Source of the DNA: Pirellulales bacterium
GTDB lineage: Bacteria > Planctomycetota > Planctomycetia > Pirellulales > Lacipirellulaceae
Length of the DNA: 36,583 nucleotides
Assembly (NCBI GenBank): GCA_028279215.1
Contig: JANQOF010000035.1
Coordinates: 1 to 36,583, forward strand
Reading direction: 5' to 3'
Under the pieces are notes generated by a model, which made no database searches, was not told where the DNA came from, and saw only the letters and a list, made by a program, of their open reading frames with translations. The position numbers and the translations under genes were made by a program. Of the stretch, positions 16,971-23,791 are shown one piece after another (positions within the stretch are counted from its first letter, which is position 1; the number at the start of each line of letters is the position of its first letter).

Positions 16971-17327
16971 CGCTTGCTCCTGCCTGGCTCCGTACGTGAG
17001 AAATAAATGACTAAAAAAATAGTCCGAAATGGTACACGTACACGGTCACAGTGAAGCTCCTCTCTCGCTGCTGGAGACCAAGGCGCGACGATCGAATCGC
17101 CTTTGTCCTAGATCGGCATATATGCCCTGGCGGATGATAACGAAAAGATTAATGGATATCCACCACCGCAGCCTCTACTGTAAATCTTACCTGATAACCG
17201 TGAACCAGACCTCTGCCAAAATCTCGGAATTTCGAAGTTGCGGACCCGATCTGCAGCCGTAACTCCACAGGCAACTCGTTGCCGCCCAGCGGTTTACATC
17301 GATTGAGGTTGTCCGCAATCGAGCATC
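16971..17327. other. Intergenic gap with AT-rich palindrome
   Basis: This 357-bp gap lies upstream of the FHA gene and downstream of the lipoate-ligase-like gene. The part near the FHA start holds GACTA-A6-TAGTC (17009-17024) in an AT-rich stretch, a candidate promoter or operator region for the FHA gene. A short repeat, TACACG-TACACG (17033-17044), follows. No credible open frame or RNA gene is visible in the rest. Confidence 0.35.
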
Positions 17328-18116
17328 TTAGCGACGGCTCGTCCACTCAGGGTGGGCAAACTTTGCGGCCTGGATCGCCCGCGCCGCCCGTTGCTCATCG
17401 GGCGAAAGCGGCTGGGGGCCGGCGAAGCTCAACGCGAGGTGTTTGGCAAATGGCCCTATCCACTCTTCGCGCAATTCGGCGGCGGTTATTTCGCGGCCAC
17501 ACAACTCGCCAACGCCTTCCAGTTCCGGTGCATGTTCTGAACGCCTCAGCAGCACACCGCCGTGCTGTAACACGGCGCCATGGCGCCGACGTTGAGCACT
17601 GCCACAGATCTTATGGTATGAACCGCATGATTGCGAGCTTGAACTTGAAGAATGCGCAATAAGCACATCGCCATGCGCGTGTCGCCGGAAACATAAAAAC
17701 GGCTGTGGGTGATGGCTTTCGGTTTCCCGGGCCTGAACCACATTCCAATCCTCGGCCTGGACAGTTGCCGACAGGACTTCAATGAGCGAAGCGTGCGCTG
17801 CATCGTAGAGTTTGGTGGGCTGGGCGGCCAATGGATGCCTGGCGGGCACCGCGAGGCTGTAGGTCAGCTCGTGGTGGTGCACAAGCGCTCCTCCGCCTGA
17901 TGCGCGGCGAACAACCGGCAGCTCGGCGCTCGGCGGGTGGTTGGCCCGATCGGCGAGCGACTGAAAGTATCCAAGTGACAGTGTGGGTTCGTTCCACTCG
18001 TAAAATCGAAGCGACAGCACGCCCTCGTCGTTTGCACGTCGCAACAGCCACTCGTCCACCGCCATGTTCCAGGTGCCAGACCGGGGTGGGTCGACAATGA
18101 GGCGGCACTCGGGCAT
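17328..18116 (-). CDS. Lipoate/octanoate transferase-like (LplA/LipB/BPL family)
   Basis: Start chosen at ATG 18116 (262 residues); the frame could begin at TTG 18152. The protein shows the BPL/LplA/LipB fold: NMAVDEWLL near the start, SLRFYEWNEPTLSLGYFQ, the substrate-binding VVRRASGGGALVHHHELTYS (residues about 68-87), and KICGSAQRRRHGAVLQHG with the catalytic Lys at about 169. Family members attach lipoate or octanoate to GcvH and 2-oxoacid dehydrogenase E2 proteins. Its place at the end of the gcv cluster fits modification of GcvH. A run of serines (IAHSSSSSSQSCGSYH) sits just before the catalytic Lys and looks like an insertion relative to the family. Whether it is a ligase or a transferase is not decided by sequence. 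Confidence 0.85.
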   Translation of the reverse strand: MPECRLIVDPPRSGTWNMAVDEWLLRRANDEGVLSLRFYEWNEPTLSLGYFQSLADRANHPPSAELPVVRRASGGGALVHHHELTYSLAVPARHPLAAQPTKLYDAAHASLIEVLSATVQAEDWNVVQARETESHHPQPFLCFRRHAHGDVLIAHSSSSSSQSCGSYHKICGSAQRRRHGAVLQHGGVLLRRSEHAPELEGVGELCGREITAAELREEWIGPFAKHLALSFAGPQPLSPDEQRAARAIQAAKFAHPEWTSRR

Positions 18117-18249
18117 TGGAGGGGTTTGGCGCGAAGGTGCAAAGAAGCGCAACAGGAATTTGTAGGGTACCCAGATGAATGGATGCTTTGCAATCGGCGA
18201 TTTGAGTAGACTTCGCCCACAATCCGAGTAACTTTGTGCGTCTTATCGA

Positions 18250-18267
18250 CTTCGCGTCTTTGCGTCG
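18250..18267. repeat. Solo half-site related to GxxExxY-element ends
   Basis: On the minus strand this reads CGACGCAAAGACGCGAAG. Aligned with the terminal repeat at 22039-22063 (ACGCAGAGGCGCAGAG) it matches 12 of 16 positions. It lies 10 bp beyond the gcvPB stop. No inverted partner was found nearby, so it may be a decayed remnant. Confidence 0.4.
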
Positions 18268-18277
18268 ATTTGTAGTT

Positions 18278-19753
18278 CTACCCGCAAGCCAAGCAGGGAT
18301 TCCGCGCGGCCGCAACCTCATTCGGGCGGCTGATTGCCGTGGTATGCGGCGCGTTTTGCAGGAACTCGGCATCCTCCTCGGTGATTCGGAATAGCGTTTC
18401 GACGAAGGCGTCGAGCGTGTCCTTGCTCTCCGTTTCGGTTGGCTCGATCATAATCGACTCTTTGACCGTCATCGGGAAGTAGACCGTCGGTGCGTGGAAG
18501 CCGAAGTCCAACAGCCGTTTGGCGATATCCATGGCCGAGATGCCTTTATCGCTCTTCAACTTCGACGCCGAGGCAACGAACTCGTGCATGCAGCGGTCGC
18601 CTTGCGGAACGGGCAAGATGTGCCGAATGCGGGCCAGCAGATAGTTGGCGTTGAGCACCGCGTTTTCGCTCACGGCGCGCAGGCCCTCGGGGCCGTGCGT
18701 TCGGATGTAGCAGTACGCTCGTAGCAGAACGCCAGTATTGCTGAAGAAGGCACGGACCTTGCCAATCGACTTTTGCGGCGTCGCTAACGAGTAGTGAGCC
18801 GAGGCGGCTGAGTCTGGCCCTCTGACTCCCGCGTCCATCTCCACGACCGGTCCCGGCAAGTACGGCGCGAGCTTGTCGACCACGCAAATCGGCCCAGCTC
18901 CTGGGCCGCCTCCGCCGTGGGGGCCGCTAAACGTCTTGTGCGGATTGTAGTGCTGCATGTCAGCGCCAAAGTCGCCGGGGCGGGTGATACCCAGGATGGC
19001 GTTCATGTTGGCGCCGTCGAGATAAATCAGCCCGCCGCGCTCATGCACAGCGTCGGCAATCTCGCGCATGTTCGGCTCGAAGATGCCCACCGTGTTGGGA
19101 TTGGTGATCATGAACACGGCGATCGAATCGTCGAGCTTCGCCCGAAAATCGTCCATGCACACACCGCCGTCGACGTCGGTTTTCACCGTCACCGACTCGA
19201 AGCCTGCCATCGCGGCGCTGGCCGGGTTGGTGCCGTGGGCATTGTCAGGCACCAGCACCGTCTTACGGTCCTCGCCCATGTCGCGGAAGTAGGCCGCCGC
19301 CACCAACAGCGCGGTCAACTCGCCGTGCGCGCCGGCGGCCGGCTGCAGGCTACACGCGTCCATGCAGGAGATTTCCTTCAGAATCTCCTGCATTTCGAAG
19401 AGCATCTCGAGCATGCCCTGCGCGGTCTCCTCGGGCTGGTAGGGATGCACCTCGGCAAACCCGGGCATCGCGGCCGCCCGCTCGTTCCGCTTGGGGTTGT
19501 ACTTCATCGTGCAACTTCCAAGCGGATAGAAGTGTGTATCGACGCTCATATTCTGCTTCGATAGATTCACAAAGTGCCGAATCACTTGCGGTTCGGTCAC
19601 CTCAGGCAGCGCCGGCGGCGCTTCGGCCAGCGCGCCCGCCGGCAGCAGGCTCGCGACGTCCGATTCAGGCACATCACACTTGGGAAGCACCGCTCCACGA
19701 CATCCGGAGCGAGAAAGATCGAAGATCAGTTTGGTATCGCGGGTGTTTTCCAT
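18278..19753 (-). CDS. gcvPB: Glycine dehydrogenase (decarboxylating) subunit 2
   Basis: This is the C-terminal half of the split P-protein. With GcvPA it decarboxylates glycine and loads the aminomethyl group onto the lipoyl arm of GcvH, using pyridoxal phosphate. The 491-residue protein contains FYPLGSCTMKYNPK near residue 75 and LQPAAGAHGELTALL near 136. It also has DNAHGTNPASA near 170, the PLP-site sequence HYNPHKTFSGPHGGGGPGAG with Lys273, and the C-terminal MTVKESIMIEPTETESK. Length is normal. The start is ATG 19753. It is separated from gcvPA by 236 bp that contain an inverted-repeat element, so the two subunits may be transcribed together only across that structure. Confidence 0.96.
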   Translation of the reverse strand: MENTRDTKLIFDLSRSGCRGAVLPKCDVPESDVASLLPAGALAEAPPALPEVTEPQVIRHFVNLSKQNMSVDTHFYPLGSCTMKYNPKRNERAAAMPGFAEVHPYQPEETAQGMLEMLFEMQEILKEISCMDACSLQPAAGAHGELTALLVAAAYFRDMGEDRKTVLVPDNAHGTNPASAAMAGFESVTVKTDVDGGVCMDDFRAKLDDSIAVFMITNPNTVGIFEPNMREIADAVHERGGLIYLDGANMNAILGITRPGDFGADMQHYNPHKTFSGPHGGGGPGAGPICVVDKLAPYLPGPVVEMDAGVRGPDSAASAHYSLATPQKSIGKVRAFFSNTGVLLRAYCYIRTHGPEGLRAVSENAVLNANYLLARIRHILPVPQGDRCMHEFVASASKLKSDKGISAMDIAKRLLDFGFHAPTVYFPMTVKESIMIEPTETESKDTLDAFVETLFRITEEDAEFLQNAPHTTAISRPNEVAAARNPCLACG

Positions 19754-19797
19754 GTTTCGTTTTGCTTAGACCGCGAAGGGGTTGAGTTTGGTGTTTA

Positions 19798-19961
19798 ACC
19801 ACAAAGACACAGAGGACACGGACAGTTTTTGCCACGGATATGCACGGACAGACACCGATGTTGTGAGTGATGCGGATTGCTGGTGCAAGTAATTTGCCAT
19901 CGCGATCGGAATCTGTGTTCATCGGTGGCCAAATTCTTGGTGCCCTCTGTGTCTCTGTGGT
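19798..19961. repeat. 164-bp inverted-repeat element between gcvPA and gcvPB
   Basis: The ends are ACCACAAAGACACAGAGG (19798-19815) and, inverted, ACCACAGAGACACAGAGG (19944-19961): 17 of 18 positions match. An inner pair of related inverted segments follows: GCCACGGATATGCACGGA (about 19835-19852) resembles the complement of the right-hand GTGTTCATCGGTGGC stretch. No open frame of meaning lies inside. The termini are related to those of the GxxExxY-bearing element at 22039-22492. The 164-bp length and absence of a gene suggest a non-autonomous derivative; that is inference. Confidence 0.75.
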
Positions 19962-19989
19962 AATGTCCTTGACGTCGTTGCCAGTTTCA

Positions 19990-21375
19990 TCAAATCCCCG
20001 CCTGAATCAACTCGTCCGCGGCCGCTTTGGCCGCGCCGGTTTGGAGTACGTCGACCAGCGCATCGATCTCGGCTTTGGTTCGCTTTTCGGTCACGCAGAC
20101 CAGCATGCAGTCGGCCAGGTGGGGGTACCACCCGCCCAATGGAATACCTGCCAAGTAGCCTTCGGTCGCTGCGTCGGCCACCAACGCTTCGATGGCGTTT
20201 TCCTTGTCACGAACGACGAACTCCTTGAACGTCGGCGCGGCGAAGGCCAGCTCGAAACGGCTGGTGCCGTCAAGCTGCTGGGCCAGGTAGTGGCTTTTTT
20301 GTAGGCAGAGGTTGGCGAGGTCGCGCAGGCCTCTAGGGCCAACCAGCGATAGGAACGCGGTTGCTCGCAGGGCGAACAACGCCTGGTTTGTGCAGACGTT
20401 GCTGGTCGATTTTTCGCGGCGAATATGCTGCTCGCGCGTCTGCATCGTTAGTACGAAGCAATCCTTGCCGCGTCGGTCGGTCGTTTGACCGACCAGACGT
20501 CCTGGCAGTCGACGGACGAGACTCTCTTTGCACGCCAGAATGCCGAGCACCGGACCACCATAACTCATCGAAGTACCGAGCGATTGGCCTTCGGCCACGG
20601 CGATGTCCGCGCCCCAGTCGCCGGGGCGTTTGAGCAGTCCGAGGCTGATGGGATCGAACACACCAATCATCACGGCACCGGCATCGTGTGCCACCTGGGC
20701 CATCGTTTCGGCGTCCTCCAAGCAGCCGAAGAAGTTGGGGTGCTGAAGCACTACGCACGCGGTCTGGTCATTCACTTCGGCGGCGAGTTCCGCAACATCG
20801 ACGGTACCGCTCGATGCGCCGACTGTTACCACGTCGACACCCAGGTTGGCCAGATAGGTAGCGATCGTTTGGCGATATTCCGGATGCAGGCTCGCGGCGA
20901 GCACCACGCGGCCGCGGCGCTTGGTGACGTCGACCGCCATCAAAACTGCCTCGGCCGTGGCGCTACCGCCGTCGTAGAGGCTGCTGTTCGAAACATCGAG
21001 CCCAGTGAGCCGCGTGATGAGCGACTGGTACTCGAAGATCGCCTGCAAGTTGCCCTGCGCCACTTCCGCCTGATAGGGCGTATAGCTGGTGTAGAATTCG
21101 CTCCGCGAAGCGATGGCATCGACTGCTGCTGGGATGAAGTGGTCGTAGCTGCCGCCGCCCAGAAACGAAACGCTTGAGGAAGCGTTGAGATTTCGGCCAG
21201 CTAAATCGCGAATGTGCTGTTCGAGTTCCAACTCGCCCAGCGCCGGCGGAATTGCCAGCGGCCGGTCAAGCTTCAATTCACCGGGAATCGAATCGAACAG
21301 CGCATCTATCGAGTCCGCACCAATCGCCGCAAGCATAGCGGCCTGATCGTCGGGCGTATTGTAGAGGTAGGGCAT
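19990..21375 (-). CDS. gcvPA: Glycine dehydrogenase (decarboxylating) subunit 1
   Basis: This is the N-terminal half of the split P-protein (461 residues), partner of GcvPB. It shows the typical MPYLYNTPDDQAAMLAAIG start, SFLGGGSYDHFIPAAVDAI (69-87) and SEFYTSYTPYQAEVAQGNLQ (92-111). SLYDGGSATAEAVLMAV, GVFDPISLGLLKRPGDWGAD, SYGGPVLGILACK and REQHIRREKSTSNVCTNQAL follow. It lacks the PLP lysine, as expected for this half. Start ATG 21375 lies about 100 bp after gcvH in transcription order. The gap contains a purine-rich inverted repeat. Together with gcvH, gcvT and gcvPB it makes a complete glycine cleavage set apart from the shared L-protein, which is not in this window. Confidence 0.96.
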   Translation of the reverse strand: MPYLYNTPDDQAAMLAAIGADSIDALFDSIPGELKLDRPLAIPPALGELELEQHIRDLAGRNLNASSSVSFLGGGSYDHFIPAAVDAIASRSEFYTSYTPYQAEVAQGNLQAIFEYQSLITRLTGLDVSNSSLYDGGSATAEAVLMAVDVTKRRGRVVLAASLHPEYRQTIATYLANLGVDVVTVGASSGTVDVAELAAEVNDQTACVVLQHPNFFGCLEDAETMAQVAHDAGAVMIGVFDPISLGLLKRPGDWGADIAVAEGQSLGTSMSYGGPVLGILACKESLVRRLPGRLVGQTTDRRGKDCFVLTMQTREQHIRREKSTSNVCTNQALFALRATAFLSLVGPRGLRDLANLCLQKSHYLAQQLDGTSRFELAFAAPTFKEFVVRDKENAIEALVADAATEGYLAGIPLGGWYPHLADCMLVCVTEKRTKAEIDALVDVLQTGAAKAAADELIQAGI

Positions 21376-21392
21376 CTGGAAGGGGGAGTTTG

Positions 21393-21457
21393 GAAGGGGG
21401 AAGTTGGAATAACGTTAGGAAGACTCTAAGCGAAGGGCCGTTCACCCTTCCCCCTTC
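21393..21457. repeat. Purine-rich inverted repeat between gcvH and gcvPA
   Basis: GAAGGGGGAAG (21393-21403) and its exact inverted copy (21447-21457) form an 11-bp stem around a 43-base loop. A further similar GGAAGGGGGAG lies at 21378-21388, next to the gcvPA start. On the coding strand this is pyrimidine-rich directly before the ATG, with no Shine-Dalgarno sequence visible. It may be a repeat remnant or a local mRNA structure. Confidence 0.55.
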
Positions 21458-21472
21458 GTACTTCCCACTTTG

Positions 21473-21871
21473 CTAGTGCGCTTCTTCCGCACATACTTTC
21501 TCGTAGGCGGCGTGATTCATCAGATCGCCTAAGCCGGAATCGGAGTCGAGCTTGATTTTGCACACCCAGCCGGCGCCAAATGGGTCTTCGCTCAAGGTCT
21601 CTAGCTGGTCGGGCAGCGGCTCGTTGATTTCGACCACTTCGCCTTCCACCGGACTATAGAGGTCGCTTACCGCTTTGACGGACTCGATCTCACAAATCGA
21701 CTCATGCGGCTTTACTTTTTGGCCTACTTTGGGTAATTCCATGAACACCAGGTCGGTGAGAGCCTCGACAGCAAACGCGGAAATGCCAATGGTGGCCACT
21801 TTGCCGCCACCTTCGTCCGCCAGCGACACCCATTCGTGTGTTTTTGCGTAGAGCAAGTTCTCGGGATTCAT
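21473..21871 (-). CDS. gcvH: Glycine cleavage system H protein
   Basis: GcvH is the small lipoyl carrier that shuttles the aminomethyl group between the P, T and L proteins. The 132-residue sequence has the KTHEWVSL start motif, GISAFAVEALTDLVFMELPK, and the lipoylation site ESVKAVSDLYSPVEGEVVEI with Lys66. The C-terminal GAGWVCKIKL is also typical. The start ATG 21871 has AGGAG at a good distance. It is separated from gcvT by an inserted GxxExxY element and a GACAGGAT-rich stretch (21872-22507). The lipoate-ligase-family protein at 17328-18116 is the obvious candidate to modify Lys66. Confidence 0.97.
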   Translation of the reverse strand: MNPENLLYAKTHEWVSLADEGGGKVATIGISAFAVEALTDLVFMELPKVGQKVKPHESICEIESVKAVSDLYSPVEGEVVEINEPLPDQLETLSEDPFGAGWVCKIKLDSDSGLGDLMNHAAYEKVCAEEAH

Positions 21872-21923
21872 GCGGGTACTCCTGTTGGGCAGAATCAGGA
21901 AAAGAAATCACTTGAGTAGGAAT

Positions 21924-21985
21924 GGACAGGATAACTGGATAGGCGGGATTGACTGGATGAATGAATGCGAGCTTGTCCTGTTGAT
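21924..21985. repeat. Degenerate GACAGGATAACTGGAT-type repeat
   Basis: In the gap between gcvH and the GxxExxY element, GGAT/GGAC-containing units recur every 9-10 bases (GGACAGGATAACTGGATAGG, then GGGATTGACTGGATGAATGA). An inverted relative, TTGTCCTGTTGATC, follows near 21974. The pattern resembles an intergenic repeat family seen in many environmental bacteria, known to me from memory only. No coding potential is seen. Confidence 0.4.
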
Positions 21986-22038
21986 CTCGCGATCTGGTCC
22001 AATGCAATTGTATTCATGTTGGTTTGTAGCGGAGGGTC

Positions 22039-22492
22039 ATGTCACGCAGAGGCGCAGAGACGCTGAGTGAGATCGTTAGTCCGGGGCGCCATTTGCGATT
22101 CGCGTGATTCCGTCCTTCATAAGATTGACATTGAAGTTAAGTAGCAAGCCGACGCGCTGGTTAGTGAGTCTCAGGTAGGTGAGTAGCTGCTTCTTGTGAA
22201 CCGGTGCAATTTCTTGGACAGACTTCAGCTCGGCAATTACCTGACGTTCTACGAGCAGGTCGATCCGAAATCCACCTTCGATTTCCACGCCAAAGTAAGA
22301 AATCGGCACCGGCACTTCCGTGTCGACGCGCAACCCACGCTGGCACAACTCGTAGGCGAGGCACCGTAGGTATACTGATTCGAGCAAACTAGGCCCCAAA
22401 TGCGTATGAACCTTGACTGCAGCATCAATAATCTCTTTCGTGATTTGATTGATTGCCACCAAAAAATGTCTCTTTGCGCCTCTGCGTGACAT
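22039..22492 (-). mobile_element. TIR-bounded GxxExxY cassette inside the gcv cluster
   Basis: A 454-bp unit is bounded by inverted repeats. The left end is ATGTCACGCAGAGGCGCAGA... (22039-22063). The right end (22468-22492), read on the minus strand, is identical for the first 18 bases and matches 22 of 25 overall. The only gene between is the GxxExxY protein, whose ATG and first codons are part of the right repeat. No transposase and no clear target duplication are visible. Since gcvT and gcvH are normally adjacent or close, insertion into the operon is likely. The mobile-element label is inference from structure. Confidence 0.6.
22076..22492 (-). CDS. GxxExxY family protein (PD-(D/E)XK nuclease-like)
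   Basis: The 138-residue protein belongs to the GxxExxY family, small proteins related to the PD-(D/E)XK nuclease superfamily and often present in many paralogous copies. It has ITKEIIDAAVKVHTHLGPSL, with the family motif region SLLESVY at 35-41. The first Gly of the motif is Ser35 here, while Glu38 and Tyr41 are kept. It also has GGFRIDLLVERQVIAELKSV with the catalytic-like Asp78, Glu88 and Lys90, and QLLTYLRLTNQRVGLLLNFN. The ATG at 22492 is inside the terminal inverted repeat, so MSRRGAKRH is repeat-encoded. A GTG at codon 12, just before the conserved part, is an alternative start. The role is unknown, with nuclease activity only a fold-based inference. Confidence 0.9.
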   Translation of the reverse strand: MSRRGAKRHFLVAINQITKEIIDAAVKVHTHLGPSLLESVYLRCLAYELCQRGLRVDTEVPVPISYFGVEIEGGFRIDLLVERQVIAELKSVQEIAPVHKKQLLTYLRLTNQRVGLLLNFNVNLMKDGITRIANGAPD

Positions 22493-22507
22493 ATCTGTGC
22501 AATACAG

Positions 22508-23635
22508 CTACTTCCCGCGTTCATAAAACGGCAGCGGGACGACGGTGGCGGGGAGGTGGGTGCCACGGACGTCGACCACCACGGGCGTGCCGATGGCTGA
22601 GGCCGACGGTTTGACGTACGCCATGGCGAGCGGGCGCTCGAAGGTTGGCGAAAACGTACCGCTCGTGACAGTGCCGACTGGTTGGTCTTCGTAAAGTACG
22701 GGGCAGGTCTCGCGCGCCGCTCGGCGACCATCCATCTGCAGCCCCACACGCACGGGCCGGGTGCCTTGCGTGCCGTCGACCAATGCGTCGCGGCCAATGA
22801 AGTCGCGATCGGCCAAGTTTACGGCGAAGTCGAGCCCCGCTTGCAGCGGCGTGATGTTTTCAGACAGTTCGTGGCCGTACAGAGGCATGCCAGCTTCCAG
22901 CCGCAGTGTGTCGCGCGCGCCTAAGCCGACCGCGCATCCGCCAACTGTGGCAATGGCGTCGAGCAGCGCCGCCCATATCTCAATTGCGTTTTCCTCGGGG
23001 CAGATAATCTCGCAGCCGTCCTCGCCGGTGTACCCGGTTCGACTCACGTAGGTATCGTAACCCAGCACGCGTGTGGCGACTCCACGATAGTAGCGCAGCG
23101 AAGTCAATTCGCACTCGATGTGTGGATCGACCTTCTCGATAGCCCGTGGTCCCTGCACGGCAATCATGGCGGTTGATTTCGTCAGATCTTCGATGCGAGC
23201 AGCGAACTCGATCTGTCGATCGGTCAGCCAGTCGATGATTTTCTGGCGGTTGCTCGCATTCACCACCATGTGAAACGCAGGTGGTTCGGGCATGCTCGCC
23301 AACTGGCCGTCCCAACGATACACCAGCACGTCGTCGAGAATGCCACCGTCGGCATTGCACACAAGCCCGTAGCGAATCTGGCCCGGCTTCATGTCGGTGA
23401 TGCGGCGGGTCACCATCGCGTCGAGAAATTTCGCCGCGTCTGGCCCGTACACGCCGAGTCGACCCATGTGCGAAATGTCGAATAGGCCCGCCGCGGTTCG
23501 GGTGGCCTTATGCTCGTCGACAATCGACGTATATTGAACCGGCATGCTCCAGCCCGCGAAGTAGACCATCCGCCCGCCATGCTTAACGTGCCAGTCGTAA
23601 AGCGCTGTTTGTACCAGGTTTGCAGTGGTCGGCAT
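22508..23635 (-). CDS. gcvT: Aminomethyltransferase (glycine cleavage T protein)
   Basis: GcvT releases ammonia from the H-protein-bound aminomethyl group and transfers the carbon to tetrahydrofolate. The 375-residue product has the normal length and the expected motifs: YDWHVKHGGRMVYFAGWSMP at 13-32, AGLFDISHMGRLGVYGPDA near 49-67, SRTGYTGEDGCEIICPEE near 197, GLGARDTLRLEAGMPLYGHE, and GTVTSGTFSPTFERPLAMAY near the end. It starts at ATG 23635, about 155 bp after the RNase R stop, and is the first gcv gene in transcription order. I looked for a glycine riboswitch in this leader and found none. Its stop is 15 bp before the GxxExxY start codon. Confidence 0.96.
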   Translation of the reverse strand: MPTTANLVQTALYDWHVKHGGRMVYFAGWSMPVQYTSIVDEHKATRTAAGLFDISHMGRLGVYGPDAAKFLDAMVTRRITDMKPGQIRYGLVCNADGGILDDVLVYRWDGQLASMPEPPAFHMVVNASNRQKIIDWLTDRQIEFAARIEDLTKSTAMIAVQGPRAIEKVDPHIECELTSLRYYRGVATRVLGYDTYVSRTGYTGEDGCEIICPEENAIEIWAALLDAIATVGGCAVGLGARDTLRLEAGMPLYGHELSENITPLQAGLDFAVNLADRDFIGRDALVDGTQGTRPVRVGLQMDGRRAARETCPVLYEDQPVGTVTSGTFSPTFERPLAMAYVKPSASAIGTPVVVDVRGTHLPATVVPLPFYERGK

Positions 23636-23748
23636 GGCCAGAGGACCTTTGGGGCGGGGTGCCGAGAAACGAATCCTTCCAACGTACCTATTCTAGAGAT
23701 TGGCTCGGGTGCTGCCAGGGGCTTAAGGTTTCCGATTGCGGTGTTGCC

Positions 23749-23788
23749 GTTCGCTCCGCGAACCAGCCACTATTCGCAGAGCGAATAG
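23749..23788. repeat. Two tandem perfect hairpins between rnr and gcvT
   Basis: CTATTCGC-AGA-GCGAATAG (23770-23788) and GTTCGC-TCC-GCGAAC (23749-23763) are perfect stems of 8 and 6 bp, just after the RNase R stop. They share the TTCGC/GCGAA core. No T run follows on the minus strand, so they are not standard intrinsic terminators. They could protect the 3' end of the rnr transcript or attenuate read-through into gcvT. Confidence 0.6.
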
Positions 23789-23791
23789 CAC

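Noticed and set aside
17009-17024. GACTA-A6-TAGTC as an intrinsic terminator
   Set aside because: The stem is only five AT-containing pairs and no gene ends nearby; it is kept only as a possible operator within the FHA upstream gap.
22021-22500. Target-site duplication around the GxxExxY cassette
   Set aside because: The bases directly outside the two ends (GGAGGGTC and ATCTGTGC) do not match, so no duplication is claimed.
23636-23791. Glycine riboswitch before gcvT
   Set aside because: The leader was read on the minus strand for the tandem aptamer core and none of the conserved purine-rich segments appears; only two simple hairpins are present.
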